Shown: positions 10,784 to 19,701, counted from the first letter of the stretch. The stretch is 64,000 nucleotides of DNA from Pseudomonas fluorescens (GCF_001708445.1 NZ_CP015637.1:1923001-1987000); one strand, 5' to 3'. A program made the numbers and translations. The notes: generated from the sequence alone by a model not told the origin.

Positions 10784-11131
10784 ATGAACGATCCGAAAGC
10801 AGCTCCCAAGTACGAATCCATTGCCTTGCGCATCCTGTGGATGCTGGTGTTTGCCCTGGTGTGGCAAGTGGCGCAGTTCCTGCTCGGCGCGCTGGTGGTG
10901 GTGCAGTTGGTTTACCGCCTGGTCTACGGCGCACCGAACCTGGGCCTGATGAACTTTGGCGATAGCCTCAGCCAGTTTCTCGCGCAGATCGGCCGCTTTG
11001 GCAGCTTCCACACCGAACAAAAGCCATGGCCGTTCGCCGATTGGCCAACCCCGCGCGCGCCGGAAGGTGAAGCCGCCCACAGCGTGCCGCCGGCACCGCA
11101 CCCGGTGCGCGACGAGGAGCCGAAGCTATGA
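10784..11131 (+). CDS. DUF4389 domain-containing membrane protein
   Basis: A 115-residue protein with the DUF4389 pattern: RILWMLVFALVWQVAQFLLG and VVVQLVYRLVYG form two adjacent hydrophobic segments, then NFGDSLSQFLAQIGRF and the ending TEQKPWPFADWP. The function of this family is unknown. GAGGAA lies seven bases before the ATG at 10784. It sits 10 bases after gpsA and overlaps sixA by four bases (ATGA), so the three are almost certainly co-transcribed. The C-terminal 25 residues are proline rich and probably unstructured. Confidence 0.85.
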   Translation: MNDPKAAPKYESIALRILWMLVFALVWQVAQFLLGALVVVQLVYRLVYGAPNLGLMNFGDSLSQFLAQIGRFGSFHTEQKPWPFADWPTPRAPEGEAAHSVPPAPHPVRDEEPKL

Positions 11132-11577
11132 AGTTGTGGGTGTTGCGTCACGGTGAGGCCGAGGGCCATGCCCGTACCGATGCCGAGCGCGAACTCACCG
11201 AGCATGGCCGTGCCGAGGTGTTGCGCAGTGCGGCGCACCTGATCGGCCAGCCTGTGGACGCGATCATTGCCAGCCCGTACGTGCGGGCGCAGCAAACTGC
11301 ACAGTTGGTGCGGCAGGCGTTGGGTTTTGAAGCGGACATCCGCACGGTGCCTTGGCTCACGCCGGAGGGCAATCCGCTGGAGGTTCTGAACAAGCTCGAC
11401 AGCGATGACAATGTGCTGCTGGTCAGCCATCAGCCCCTGGTCGGCAGCTTGATCAGCTTTCTGCAGCATGGTCATCAGCGTCAGCCGCAGCCCATGCACA
11501 CCGCCAGCCTGGCGGAGCTAGAGGGCGACTTCCCGTTGGCGGGGCTGATGAGCCTGGTCAGTGTGAAGAATCCGTAG
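11128..11577 (+). CDS. sixA: Phosphohistidine phosphatase SixA
   Basis: A 149-residue member of the histidine phosphatase superfamily. The catalytic RHGEAE is at residues 7-12 and the second histidine is in LLVSHQPLVG near residue 107; ASPYVRAQQTA carries the conserved arginine. In E. coli SixA removes phosphate from histidine residues of phosphorelay or PTS proteins; the target here is unknown. The ATG overlaps the DUF4389 stop as ATGA, so translation is coupled. It is shorter than cofactor-dependent phosphoglycerate mutases, as expected for SixA. Confidence 0.92.
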   Translation: MKLWVLRHGEAEGHARTDAERELTEHGRAEVLRSAAHLIGQPVDAIIASPYVRAQQTAQLVRQALGFEADIRTVPWLTPEGNPLEVLNKLDSDDNVLLVSHQPLVGSLISFLQHGHQRQPQPMHTASLAELEGDFPLAGLMSLVSVKNP

Positions 11578-11610
11578 GCTTTCTCGCGGCTTTGTGTGTG
11601 CTATATAGTC

Positions 11611-11630
11611 AACCAAGCAAGTGCTTGGTT
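11611..11630. promoter_or_regulatory. 20-bp palindrome upstream of the acyl-CoA synthetase gene
   Basis: AACCAAGCA-AG-TGCTTGGTT is a perfect inverted repeat with nine-base arms, 32 bases before the ATG of the AMP-binding gene and directly after the -10-like TATATAG at 11603-11609. Size and symmetry fit a TetR-family operator. No T tract follows, so a terminator for sixA is less likely. Confidence 0.6.
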
Positions 11631-11662
11631 GGCTATCGCCGGATCACAAAGGAGCGCGTCCC

Positions 11663-13318
11663 ATGCCTGTCGCTTTTCGTTTGCCGTTGCAAGTCTTCTA
11701 CGAACGTGAAGCGCGGCACCCGCGCCAACCTTTTCTTGTCCAGCCCATCGGGGGTGGTGCGGTACAGACCCTCACCTGGGGCGATGTCGGCCACCAGGCA
11801 CGCTGCGCTGCGCATTGGCTGCGCGCCAGGGAGCTGCCCCAGGGCTCGCATATCGCTCTGATCTCGAAAAACTGCGCGCACTGGATCATCGCTGACCTCG
11901 CGATATGGATGGCGGGGCATGTCTCGGTGCCGCTCTATCCCAACCTCACCGCCGATTCCGTTACCCATGTGCTGCAGCATTCCGAGGCCGTGCTGGTATT
12001 CATCGGCAAGCTCGATGACTGGCCGACCATGGCTCCCGGCGTGCCTGCCGGCATGCCCACCATCAGCCTGCCGCTTTGCCCGGCCGGCGCCTTTGATTAC
12101 CACTGGGCCGACCTGCAAGGCTGTTCACCGATCCAGGATGACCCGCTACCGCCGGCCTCGGCCCTCGCCACCATCATTTATACCTCCGGCACCACCGGCC
12201 TGCCCAAAGGCGTGATGCACAGCTTCGGCGCCCTGGGCTTTGCCGCTACGCACGGCACTGAGTTGTTTGGCCTGGGGGAGGGCGACCGGCTGTTGTCCTA
12301 CCTGCCGCTGTGCCATGTGGCGGAGCGGATGTTTGTGGAAATGGCTTCTATCTATACCGGGCAAACCGTTTATTTCGCTGAAAGCCTCGATACTTTTCTG
12401 ACGGATCTGCGTCGGGCGCGGCCCACGGCATTGTTTGGCGTACCGCGTATCTGGACCAAATTCCAGATGGGCGTCTATGCCAGGATCCCGGGAAAGCGCC
12501 TGGACAGGTTGTTGCGCCTGCCATTTATCGGTAAGCGCGTGGGCCATAAAGTCCTCGCCGGCCTGGGGCTCGACGCGCTGCGCATTGCACTCTCCGGCGC
12601 GGCGCCGGTGCCTGAGGCCCTGCTGCGCTGGTATCAGCGCCTGGGCCTGGATGTGCTGGAGGTGTATGGCATGACCGAGAACTGTGGCTACTCCCATGTG
12701 TGCCGCCCTGGCCAGCAGAAGATCGGCTGGATCGGCCTGCCTTGCCCCGGCGTTGAAGTGCGCATTGACCAGGCCGGTGAAGTGCAGGTGCGTAGTGGCG
12801 CGACCATGCTGGGCTACTTCAAGGACGCGCAAAGAACGGCTGAAGTGCTGACCGAAGATGGCTTCCTGCGCACTGGCGACAAGGGGGAGCAGGACGCCGA
12901 CGGCCGCCTGCGCCTGACCGGACGGCTCAAGGAAATCTTCAAAACCAGCAAAGGCAAATACGTAGCCCCGGCACCGATTGAAAACCGCCTGGCCGAACAT
13001 GCGCGCATCGAACAGGTATGTGTGGTCGGTGACGGCCTTACCGCGCCCATGGGCCTGTGCGTGCTGTCAACGGTGGGCCAGCCCGATGCGCGCCATGCCT
13101 TGCAGGACAGCCTCGAGCGTTGGCTGGAACAGGTCAACGCGGCCTTGGACAAACATGAGCGTTTGCGGCAACTGGTGGTGGTAAAAGACACCTGGGCGGT
13201 AGAAAACGGCTTTCTGACGCCGACCCTGAAGATCAAGCGCAACGTGATTGAATCGACTTACGGTCCACAGTTTCAGGTGTGGAGCGAGCGCAACGAAGTG
13301 ATTCTGTGGCAGGATTAG
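11663..13318 (+). CDS. AMP-binding acyl-CoA synthetase
   Basis: A 551-residue adenylate-forming enzyme, probably a long-chain fatty acyl-CoA ligase. Motifs in order: the ATP-binding P-loop TIIYTSGTTGLPKGVMHS near residue 172, VYGMTENCGYSH, LRTGDKGEQDADGRL, and the hinge region GRLKEIFKTSKGKYVAP, which is typical of the bacterial/eukaryotic long-chain (FAA1-like) branch. It is cytoplasmic or loosely membrane attached. The ATG at 11663 follows AAAGGAG by seven bases; an upstream in-frame ATG at 11621 overlaps the operator-like palindrome. It is followed after 30 bases by a hot-dog thioesterase, a natural partner acting on acyl-CoA. Confidence 0.9.
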   Translation: MPVAFRLPLQVFYEREARHPRQPFLVQPIGGGAVQTLTWGDVGHQARCAAHWLRARELPQGSHIALISKNCAHWIIADLAIWMAGHVSVPLYPNLTADSVTHVLQHSEAVLVFIGKLDDWPTMAPGVPAGMPTISLPLCPAGAFDYHWADLQGCSPIQDDPLPPASALATIIYTSGTTGLPKGVMHSFGALGFAATHGTELFGLGEGDRLLSYLPLCHVAERMFVEMASIYTGQTVYFAESLDTFLTDLRRARPTALFGVPRIWTKFQMGVYARIPGKRLDRLLRLPFIGKRVGHKVLAGLGLDALRIALSGAAPVPEALLRWYQRLGLDVLEVYGMTENCGYSHVCRPGQQKIGWIGLPCPGVEVRIDQAGEVQVRSGATMLGYFKDAQRTAEVLTEDGFLRTGDKGEQDADGRLRLTGRLKEIFKTSKGKYVAPAPIENRLAEHARIEQVCVVGDGLTAPMGLCVLSTVGQPDARHALQDSLERWLEQVNAALDKHERLRQLVVVKDTWAVENGFLTPTLKIKRNVIESTYGPQFQVWSERNEVILWQD

Positions 13319-13348
13319 GGCCATCATAAAACCAACAAGGACAACGGT

Positions 13349-13792
13349 ATGAGCCTGTGGCGCACCCAACCCAATATCGAGCAACTCAACGCGAGCCAGA
13401 AAAACACCATTGGTGAGTTGCTGGATATTCGTTTCGAAAGTTTCGACGACGAGTCCCTGACCGCCAGCATGGTGGTTGACCATCGCACCCACCAGCCCTA
13501 CGGCTTGCTGCACGGCGGGGCGTCGGTGGTGCTGGCCGAAAGTGTCGGCTCCATGGCCGCCTACCTGTGCATCGATGCCAGCAAGTTCTATTGCGTGGGC
13601 CTGGAGGTCAACGCCAACCACCTGCGCGGGGTGCGCAGCGGGCGGGTGACGGCGGTGGCCAAGGCGATTCATATCGGCCGCACCACGCAGGTGTGGGACA
13701 TCCGCCTGACCAACGATGAAGGCAAGACCAGTTGTGTCTCGCGCCTGACCATGGCCGTGGTGCCCCTGGGCGAGACCCCGCCGGCGCGATAG
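13349..13792 (+). CDS. Hot-dog fold acyl-CoA thioesterase (PaaI/YdiI type)
   Basis: A 147-residue single-domain hot-dog protein. The signature YGLLHGGASVVLAESVGSMAA near residue 55 contains the HGG turn and the catalytic glutamate of the PaaI/YdiI/EntH group, which hydrolyse aromatic or medium-chain acyl-CoA. It is cytoplasmic and normally tetrameric. AAGGA precedes the start. Placement directly after an acyl-CoA synthetase suggests that it trims or edits the same CoA pool. Confidence 0.9.
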   Translation: MSLWRTQPNIEQLNASQKNTIGELLDIRFESFDDESLTASMVVDHRTHQPYGLLHGGASVVLAESVGSMAAYLCIDASKFYCVGLEVNANHLRGVRSGRVTAVAKAIHIGRTTQVWDIRLTNDEGKTSCVSRLTMAVVPLGETPPAR

Positions 13793-13889
13793 GCGTGGCG
13801 TGAGTGTCATCATTCCTGGCGGTTACGGTCATTGCTGTCCGAGCCAGGCGTGGGACAATCAGTGTCTGTTTTTTGTCGATGGAACCGGT

Positions 13890-14693
13890 ATGTCGCAGCC
13901 TGTGTTTTTTGCCCACGCCAATGGCTTTCCTTCCGCTACCTACGGCAAGCTGTTTGCCGCCCTGGCGCCGGAATATGCCGTGGCCCATCTGCCGCAGCAC
14001 GGCCACGACCCCAGGTTCCCAGTGGACGATAACTGGCAGAACCTGGTGGACGAACTGATCCACCATCTGGAGCAACAGCCAGAACCGGTGTGGGGGGTAG
14101 GCCATTCCCTGGGCGGTGTACTGCATTTGCATGCGGCCATGCGCTGCCCGCAGCTGTATCGCGGCGTGGTGATGCTCGATTCGCCAGTGCTGACCCGCGC
14201 GGACCGTTGGGTGATCCGTGCCGCCAAGCGCTTTGGCTTTATCGATCGCCTCACGCCGGCCGGGCGTACCCTGGGTCGTCGCGAAGAGTTCACAGACCTG
14301 GAGGCCGCGCGCAGTTATTTCGCGGGCAAGACCCTGTTTCGCGGCTTCGACCCGGAATGCTTCGACGCCTATCTGCAACACGGCCTGCACCAGGTGGGTG
14401 ATCGCCTGCGCCTGCGCTTTGACCCCGCTACCGAAATCAGCATCTACCGAGGCGTGCCCCACACCAGCCCAGGTCAGGTGCGCCAGTTGAAAGTGCCCTT
14501 GGCAGTGGTGCGAGGTCGCCAGAGCCGGGTGGTGATGCGTCACCATGCCAGCGGCGTCGACCGCTTGCCCATGGGCGAAATGCTCACCATGCCGGGCGGC
14601 CACATGTTTCCCCTTGAACGCCCCCAGGACACTGCAACCTTGATCAAGAACCTGTTCACTCGTTGGCAGACCCGCGAGCGCAGTTGCGCATGA
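13890..14693 (+). CDS. Alpha/beta hydrolase
   Basis: A 267-residue alpha/beta hydrolase. The nucleophile elbow is GVGHSLGGVL (Ser about residue 73), the oxyanion loop is HANGFPS near residue 9, and the catalytic histidine is in PGGHMFPLERP near residue 236. No signal peptide, so cytoplasmic. The ATG at 13890 (MSQPVFF) is chosen because GGAA precedes it and the sequence immediately enters the first strand; an upstream GTG frame at 13800 would add 30 unrelated residues. It overlaps the next hydrolase gene by four bases. The substrate is unknown; the surroundings suggest esters or thioesters of fatty acids. Confidence 0.85.
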   Translation: MSQPVFFAHANGFPSATYGKLFAALAPEYAVAHLPQHGHDPRFPVDDNWQNLVDELIHHLEQQPEPVWGVGHSLGGVLHLHAAMRCPQLYRGVVMLDSPVLTRADRWVIRAAKRFGFIDRLTPAGRTLGRREEFTDLEAARSYFAGKTLFRGFDPECFDAYLQHGLHQVGDRLRLRFDPATEISIYRGVPHTSPGQVRQLKVPLAVVRGRQSRVVMRHHASGVDRLPMGEMLTMPGGHMFPLERPQDTATLIKNLFTRWQTRERSCA

Positions 14694-15544
14694 GTACGCC
14701 GGTCGAAGAGGTTCGCCTGGGCTTGCCGCATATCGAATTGGCGGCGCACCTGTTCGGCCCCGAGGATGGCGTGCCGGTGATCGCCCTGCATGGCTGGCTG
14801 GATAATGCCAACAGCTTTGCGCGGTTGGCGCCGAAGCTGCAGGGCTTGCGCATCGTCGCACTGGACATGGCCGGGCACGGGCATTCGGCGCATCGCCCTG
14901 TCGGAGCCGGTTATGCCTTGTGGGATTATGTCTTTGACGTGCTGCAAGTCGCCGAGCAACTGGGCTGGAAACGTTTTGCATTACTTGGCCACTCCCTAGG
15001 CGCCATCGTCTCGTTGGTACTGGCCGGCGCCTTGCCGGAGCGCGTGACGCACCTGGGGTTGATCGACGGCGTGATCCCGCCGACCGCCAGTGGCGAGAAT
15101 GCCGCTGAGCGCCTGGGCATGGCGTTGCAGGCGCAACTGAACCTGCGGGACAAGCGCAAACCGGTCTACAGCACCCTGGAGCGTGCGGTCGAGGCGCGCA
15201 TGAAAGGGGTGGTGGCTGTCAGCCGCGAAGCCGCGGAACTGCTGGCCCAGCGCGGTTTGATGCCGGTGCCGGGCGGTTACACGTGGCGTACCGACAGCCG
15301 CCTGACCCTGGCGTCGCCGATGCGTCTGACTGATGAGCAGGCGATGGCGTTCGTGCGCAGAGTGAGTTGCCCTACGCAATTGGTGGTCGCGGCTGACGGC
15401 ATGCTGGCGAAACATTCCGAATTGCTTTCTCAACTACCCTTTACGGTCACAACGCTGCCGGGAGGCCATCATTTACACCTGAATGATGAGCCGGGCGCGG
15501 TCCTTGTTGCAGACTGTTTCAATCGGTTCTTCCACGCGCCTTGA
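14690..15544 (+). CDS. Alpha/beta hydrolase
   Basis: A 284-residue alpha/beta hydrolase distinct from the preceding one. HGWLDNANSF forms the oxyanion region (residue 36), LLGHSLGAIVS the nucleophile elbow (Ser about 104) and PGGHHLHLND the catalytic histidine near residue 268. The start is the ATG at 14690-14692 within ATGA, overlapping the stop of the previous hydrolase. It belongs to the lineage of short-chain esterases and MhpC-like hydrolases; the lid region (about 130-200) is helical and lysine/arginine rich. Co-translation with its neighbour suggests sequential or partner activities. Confidence 0.85.
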   Translation: MSTPVEEVRLGLPHIELAAHLFGPEDGVPVIALHGWLDNANSFARLAPKLQGLRIVALDMAGHGHSAHRPVGAGYALWDYVFDVLQVAEQLGWKRFALLGHSLGAIVSLVLAGALPERVTHLGLIDGVIPPTASGENAAERLGMALQAQLNLRDKRKPVYSTLERAVEARMKGVVAVSREAAELLAQRGLMPVPGGYTWRTDSRLTLASPMRLTDEQAMAFVRRVSCPTQLVVAADGMLAKHSELLSQLPFTVTTLPGGHHLHLNDEPGAVLVADCFNRFFHAP

Positions 15545-15593
15545 CTTGGCGCGGGCAACTGCCGAGGCTGGGCGGATTGAAAGGGAGTCAACC

Positions 15594-15662
15594 ATGTACG
15601 ATCTCAACACCGATCTTGAAACTGCTGTGACCTCCGATGGCCAGGGCTTGCCGATCCGATGA
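15594..15662 (+). CDS. 22-codon ORF translationally coupled to the DUF4892 gene
   Basis: A tiny frame beginning MYDLNTDLET has a strong ribosome site, AAGGGAG six bases before its ATG, and ends TGA overlapping the ATG of the DUF4892 gene (ATGA). The DUF4892 gene itself has no Shine-Dalgarno outside this ORF, so translation of the small frame probably delivers ribosomes to it. It may be a leader peptide or the remains of a longer gene; no similarity is recognised. It contains no run of a single amino acid that would suggest classical attenuation. Confidence 0.5.
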   Translation: MYDLNTDLETAVTSDGQGLPIR

Positions 15663-16477
15663 GCCTGCGTAAAGGATGTATCCGTGCCCTCGGCCTGTGC
15701 TGTTTCAGCCCCTTGGTGTTCGCCGCCGATGTGCCGGGAAGCCAGGATTTACCTGCCGTGTCCCGCCAGGTTGATGCGCAAATCGTCGATTACCGCCCCG
15801 CTGAAGAAAAGGAACGCATCTACCCCATGGGCGCGATCCGCAAGATCAGCGGCCAACTGCGCTACGAAGGCCAGGCCACTGCCCGCGGGCGAACCACGGC
15901 GATCACCTATGAACTGCCCGCCGAACACACCTCCAGCGCCGCTTTCACTGCCACGCGCGAAGCCTTGCAGGCCAAGGGCGCGCAACTGCTGTTCTGGTGC
16001 CAGGCCCGCGATTGCGGCGAAAGCAGCCTGTGGGCCAATGAAGTGTTCGGCAATGCCAAGCTGGTCGGCGCCGACGGCCAGCAGGAGTACCTGCTCTTGC
16101 GCCTGGCCGCCCCGCAGGAAAACTCCCTCGTGGCGCTGTACGGCATCACCCGGGGCAATCGCCGGGCTTATCTGCATGTCGAGCAAATAGACGCCGGCGC
16201 ACCGCTCGGCGAGCTGCTGCCAACCTCCGCCACGCTGTTGCGAGAGCTGAAAAGCACCGGCGAACTGGACTTCCCGACCTTGGGCACAGACCCTGACGCC
16301 ACCTGGTTGACCTTGATATCCCGCGGGTTGAACCTCGACACCACCTTGCGTGTCAGTTTGACCGGCCCTACTGCCGAAGCGTGGCGCCAGGCCCTGGTTG
16401 ACAGCGGTGTGCGGGCTACGCGGCTGGAGACCGGCACGGATCAAGCCAAGGGTCTGCACCTGCATCTGATACGCTGA
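15659..16477 (+). CDS. DUF4892 domain-containing exported protein
   Basis: A 272-residue protein with a signal peptide (IRALGLCCFSPLVFA, cleavage before ADVPGS near residue 23). The bulk matches the DUF4892 pattern: the DYRPAEEKERIYPMG region, the paired cysteines of FWCQARDCGESSLWANEVFG near residue 118, then YLLLRLAA. Such proteins are known only as periplasmic conserved proteins of Pseudomonas; the last 70 residues look like an OmpA-like beta/alpha fold but without the full peptidoglycan motif. Its ATG overlaps the stop of a 22-codon ORF, implying coupled translation. The function is unknown. Confidence 0.8.
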   Translation: MSLRKGCIRALGLCCFSPLVFAADVPGSQDLPAVSRQVDAQIVDYRPAEEKERIYPMGAIRKISGQLRYEGQATARGRTTAITYELPAEHTSSAAFTATREALQAKGAQLLFWCQARDCGESSLWANEVFGNAKLVGADGQQEYLLLRLAAPQENSLVALYGITRGNRRAYLHVEQIDAGAPLGELLPTSATLLRELKSTGELDFPTLGTDPDATWLTLISRGLNLDTTLRVSLTGPTAEAWRQALVDSGVRATRLETGTDQAKGLHLHLIR

Positions 16478-16549
16478 CCGTAACAGGGCGAACGGACCCG
16501 TGCCGTTCGCCTAAGCTCTCCTCCTACAGCCTTTTGCTAGAGATACCCC

Positions 16550-17611
16550 ATGCTCAATAACGATCGCCTGCTGGTGCAAATCCTGCTGCTGGTGCTGTTC
16601 GGTGCCAGCTTCTGGGTGATGGCGCCGTTCTGGTCGGCGCTGTTCTGGGGCGCGGTGCTGGCGTTTGCCAGTTGGCCGCTGATGCGTCTGCTCACCCGTT
16701 GGCTCGGCGGTCGTGAATCCCTGGCCGCCGGCATCCTGACCCTGGGCTGGATGCTGCTGGTGGCGGTGCCATTGGTGTGGCTCGGGTTCAACCTGGCGGA
16801 CCATGTGCGTGATGCGGTGGCACTGATCAAGGATATTCAGGTCGACGGTTTGCCCGCGGCGCCGACCTGGCTGGGTTCGATCCCGTTTGTCGGCGAGCGG
16901 TTGGTGGCGATGTGGGACAGCATTGACCAGCAGGGCGCGGCGCTGATGGTCAGCCTCAAGCCGTACCTGGGGCAGGTCGGGAATTGGCTGCTGGCGCGCA
17001 GTGCGCAGATCGGCGGCGGCATTCTGGAGCTGACCCTGAGCCTGGTGTTCGTGTTCTTTTTCTATCGTGATGGGCCGCGCCTGGCGATGTTCGTGCACCG
17101 CTTGCTGGAGCGCCTGATTGGTGACCGTGCCGGTTATTACATCGAGTTGGTGGCTGGCACCGTGCAGCGCGTGGTCAACGGCGTAATCGGTACCGCCGCC
17201 GCCCAGGCGTTGCTGGCGCTGATCGGCTTCCTGATCGCCGGTGTGCCGGGCGCACTGGTATTGGGTATTGTCACCTTCCTGCTCAGCCTGATCCCCATGG
17301 GGCCACCGCTGGTGTGGATTCCGGCCACGGCCTGGCTGGCGTGGAAGGGCGATTACACGTATGCGGTGTTCCTCGGCGTGTGGGGCACGTTCATCATCAG
17401 CGGCGTGGACAACGTGCTCAAGCCGTACCTGATTAGCCGTGGCGGCAACCTGCCGCTGGTTATCGTGCTGCTTGGGGTGTTCGGCGGGTTGATCGCCTTT
17501 GGCTTTATCGGCCTGTTTATCGGCCCGACCCTGTTGGCGGTGGCGTACAGCCTCTTGATGGATTGGAGCGCGACCCAGGCCCAGGGGCGGCGTGATGACA
17601 AAACGCTGTAG
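16550..17611 (+). CDS. AI-2E family transporter
   Basis: A 353-residue inner-membrane protein with eight or so hydrophobic segments: a pair at residues 8-45, one at 57-85, and a cluster from about 150 to 345, separated by a long helical loop (about 90-145). The C-terminal block with GPPLVWIPATAWL and GFIGLFIGPTLLAV is characteristic of the AI-2E/PerM family. Members range from autoinducer export (TqsA) to Na+/H+ exchange, so the substrate cannot be assigned. The start follows TAGAGAT by about five bases. It converges on the sensor kinase gene at 17643. Confidence 0.88.
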   Translation: MLNNDRLLVQILLLVLFGASFWVMAPFWSALFWGAVLAFASWPLMRLLTRWLGGRESLAAGILTLGWMLLVAVPLVWLGFNLADHVRDAVALIKDIQVDGLPAAPTWLGSIPFVGERLVAMWDSIDQQGAALMVSLKPYLGQVGNWLLARSAQIGGGILELTLSLVFVFFFYRDGPRLAMFVHRLLERLIGDRAGYYIELVAGTVQRVVNGVIGTAAAQALLALIGFLIAGVPGALVLGIVTFLLSLIPMGPPLVWIPATAWLAWKGDYTYAVFLGVWGTFIISGVDNVLKPYLISRGGNLPLVIVLLGVFGGLIAFGFIGLFIGPTLLAVAYSLLMDWSATQAQGRRDDKTL

Positions 17612-17642
17612 AGGCTTGCAGTCGCTACGGCTTCAACTCCCC

Positions 17643-18677
17643 CTAGCGGCGGGGGAGCCACATGACGGCGGTGAGGCCGCCGCCCGGAGTGTCTTCCAGG
17701 CTCAGGCGGCCGCCGAGGCGCTCCACCGCGTCCTTGGCGATTGTCATCCCCAGGCCGACGCCGCCGGAGTTGCGGTTGCGTGAGCCTTCCAGCCGATAGA
17801 ACGGTTCGAACACCGCTTCGCGTTTATCCGCCGCAATCCCCGGCCCGTGGTCGATCACGCGGATAATCAGGGCCTCGCGGCTATCCTGCAGTTCCACACG
17901 CGCCGTGCCAGCGTAGCGCAGGGCGTTGTCGATCAGGTTGTTCAGGCAGGAGCGCAGCGCCATGGGCTGCACCTGCAAAGGCGCGCAGGTGCCGGCAAAC
18001 TGCACATCGGAACCTTGGTCCTGGGCGTTCTCGCTGAGGGACTCCACCAGTGCCTGGACGTCGAGCCAATGTCGGGTTTCGCTGGTGCGTTGTTCGTGCA
18101 GGTAGCTCAGGGTAGCGTCGAGCATGCCAATCATGTCGTCCAGGTCCTGGCGCATCTGGCCTTGCAGCTTGGTGTCTTCGATCTGCTCCAGGCGCAGCTT
18201 GAGGCGTGACAGCGGGGTGCGCAGGTCATGGGAGACCGCGCCGAGCATGCGTGCACGCTGGCTGACCTGCTCGCGAATGCGCTTTTGCATCAGGTTGAAG
18301 GTCGATGCCGCCTGTCGGGCTTCCCTGGGGCCGGATTCGTCGAGGGGCGGGCTGTCGAGGTCGAGGCTCAAGCGTTCGGCCGCCGCACTCAGGCGCTGGA
18401 TCGGTCGGCTCAACAGTTTGGCGCCGTACCAGGCCGCGATGATCAACGAGATGAACTGAAACGTCAGCGGTACCACCGGGCCACCAAACCACGGGCGACG
18501 ATGCTTGTGCAGGGGCTTCATCGTGCCATCGGGCTGCTGCACGAAGGTTTCTGCAGGCGGTGGCGGCGGCGGGCCGTAGTGGTGAAACCAAAAGAACGCC
18601 AGGCCATGGGCCAGCACAATCGCAATCAGCAACACGCCGAACAGCCTGCCGAACAGCGTGTTGAAGGTGTTGCGCAT
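17643..18677 (-). CDS. Two-component sensor histidine kinase (EnvZ-like)
   Basis: A 344-residue inner-membrane kinase: TM1 at about 10-31, a short periplasmic loop of about 45 residues with a run of prolines, TM2 at about 68-90, HAMP, then HisKA with GAVSHDLRTPLSRLKLRLEQ, and HATPase boxes NNLIDNALRYAG, DHGPGIAADKRE and GGVGLGMTIAKDA. The small periplasmic loop suggests sensing within the membrane or through a partner. Its ATG overlaps the regulator stop by one base (TGATG), so kinase and regulator are one operon. The stimulus is unknown. Confidence 0.93.
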   Translation of the reverse strand: MRNTFNTLFGRLFGVLLIAIVLAHGLAFFWFHHYGPPPPPPAETFVQQPDGTMKPLHKHRRPWFGGPVVPLTFQFISLIIAAWYGAKLLSRPIQRLSAAAERLSLDLDSPPLDESGPREARQAASTFNLMQKRIREQVSQRARMLGAVSHDLRTPLSRLKLRLEQIEDTKLQGQMRQDLDDMIGMLDATLSYLHEQRTSETRHWLDVQALVESLSENAQDQGSDVQFAGTCAPLQVQPMALRSCLNNLIDNALRYAGTARVELQDSREALIIRVIDHGPGIAADKREAVFEPFYRLEGSRNRNSGGVGLGMTIAKDAVERLGGRLSLEDTPGGGLTAVMWLPRR

Positions 18678-19441
18678 CAGCCGATATCCCGCGCGTCGAA
18701 CAGGTAGCCTTCACCGCGCACGGTCTTGATCAATTGCGGTGCCTTCGGGTCATCGCCCAGCTTCTGGCGCAGGCGTGAAACCAGCAAGTCGATGCTGCGA
18801 TCAAACGCCTCGATAGAGCGCCCACGGGCGGCATCCAGCAATTGTTCGCGGCTGAGCACCCGACGCGGCCGCTCGATAAATACCCACAGCAGGCGGAATT
18901 CGGCGTTGGACAGCGGTACCACCAGGCCATCGTCGGCCACCAGTTGGCGCAGCACACTGTTCAGGCGCCAACTGTCGAAGCGGATGTTGGCGCGCTGCTC
19001 AGTGCGGTCATCGCGTACCCGGCGCAGGATGGTCTGGATACGCGCGACCAGCTCACGGGGTTCGAACGGCTTGGACATATAGTCGTCGGCGCCCAGCTCC
19101 AGGCCGATGATGCGGTCAGTGGGTTCGCAGCGGGCGGTGAGCATCAGGATCGGGATATCCGATTCGGCGCGCAGCCAGCGGCACAGCGACAGGCCGTCTT
19201 CGCCCGGCAGCATCAGGTCGAGCACCACCACGTCGAACGTTTCCGCTTGCATGGCCACGCGCATCGCGGCGCCGTCGGTCACGCCGCTGGCGAGAATATT
19301 GAAACGCGCCAGATAGTCGATCAGCAGTTCTCGGATCGGCACATCGTCGTCTACGATCAGCGCTCGGGTATTCCAGCGCTTTTCATCGGCGATCACCGCG
19401 CTTTTTTGCTCGTCGTTCACAGAAGCCGAAGGGGTATGCAT
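18677..19441 (-). CDS. OmpR/PhoB-family response regulator
   Basis: A 254-residue regulator: receiver (about 26-138) with acidic IVDDD, phospho-acceptor Asp75 in VVVLDLMLPGEDG and the lysine of DDYMSKPFEPREL, then a winged-helix DNA-binding domain with LSREQLLDAARG and DRSIDLLVSRLRQKLGDDP. The ATG at 19439-19441 (MHTPSASVND) is chosen; a further in-frame ATG at 19582 would add 47 basic residues absent from the family. About 25 extra residues still precede the receiver. It is the first gene of the operon with the downstream kinase and is divergent from pyrF. Confidence 0.93.
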   Translation of the reverse strand: MHTPSASVNDEQKSAVIADEKRWNTRALIVDDDVPIRELLIDYLARFNILASGVTDGAAMRVAMQAETFDVVVLDLMLPGEDGLSLCRWLRAESDIPILMLTARCEPTDRIIGLELGADDYMSKPFEPRELVARIQTILRRVRDDRTEQRANIRFDSWRLNSVLRQLVADDGLVVPLSNAEFRLLWVFIERPRRVLSREQLLDAARGRSIEAFDRSIDLLVSRLRQKLGDDPKAPQLIKTVRGEGYLFDARDIG

Positions 19442-19701
19442 AGTGCGATCATCTGCCTGGTTGTAGCGGTCAGCATAGGCGCCCAGCCCCATGGCTGGAA
19501 GTGCTGCACGGTGGGTCGTGCGGGCGAGCCTAGCCTTGGGGCGTGTTGAGGGCATGTCGTGAATGTATCGGCTTTGAAACAATTCGCCGAAAAGGCCTGT
19601 CCGACGGCGCCTGGTCAGTATTTACCGATCATCGGATCCCGCAACGGCGCCGCTTGCGCTACAATCCGCGCCGATTTCGACTTGCCTGAGAGCCTATTCC
19701 A

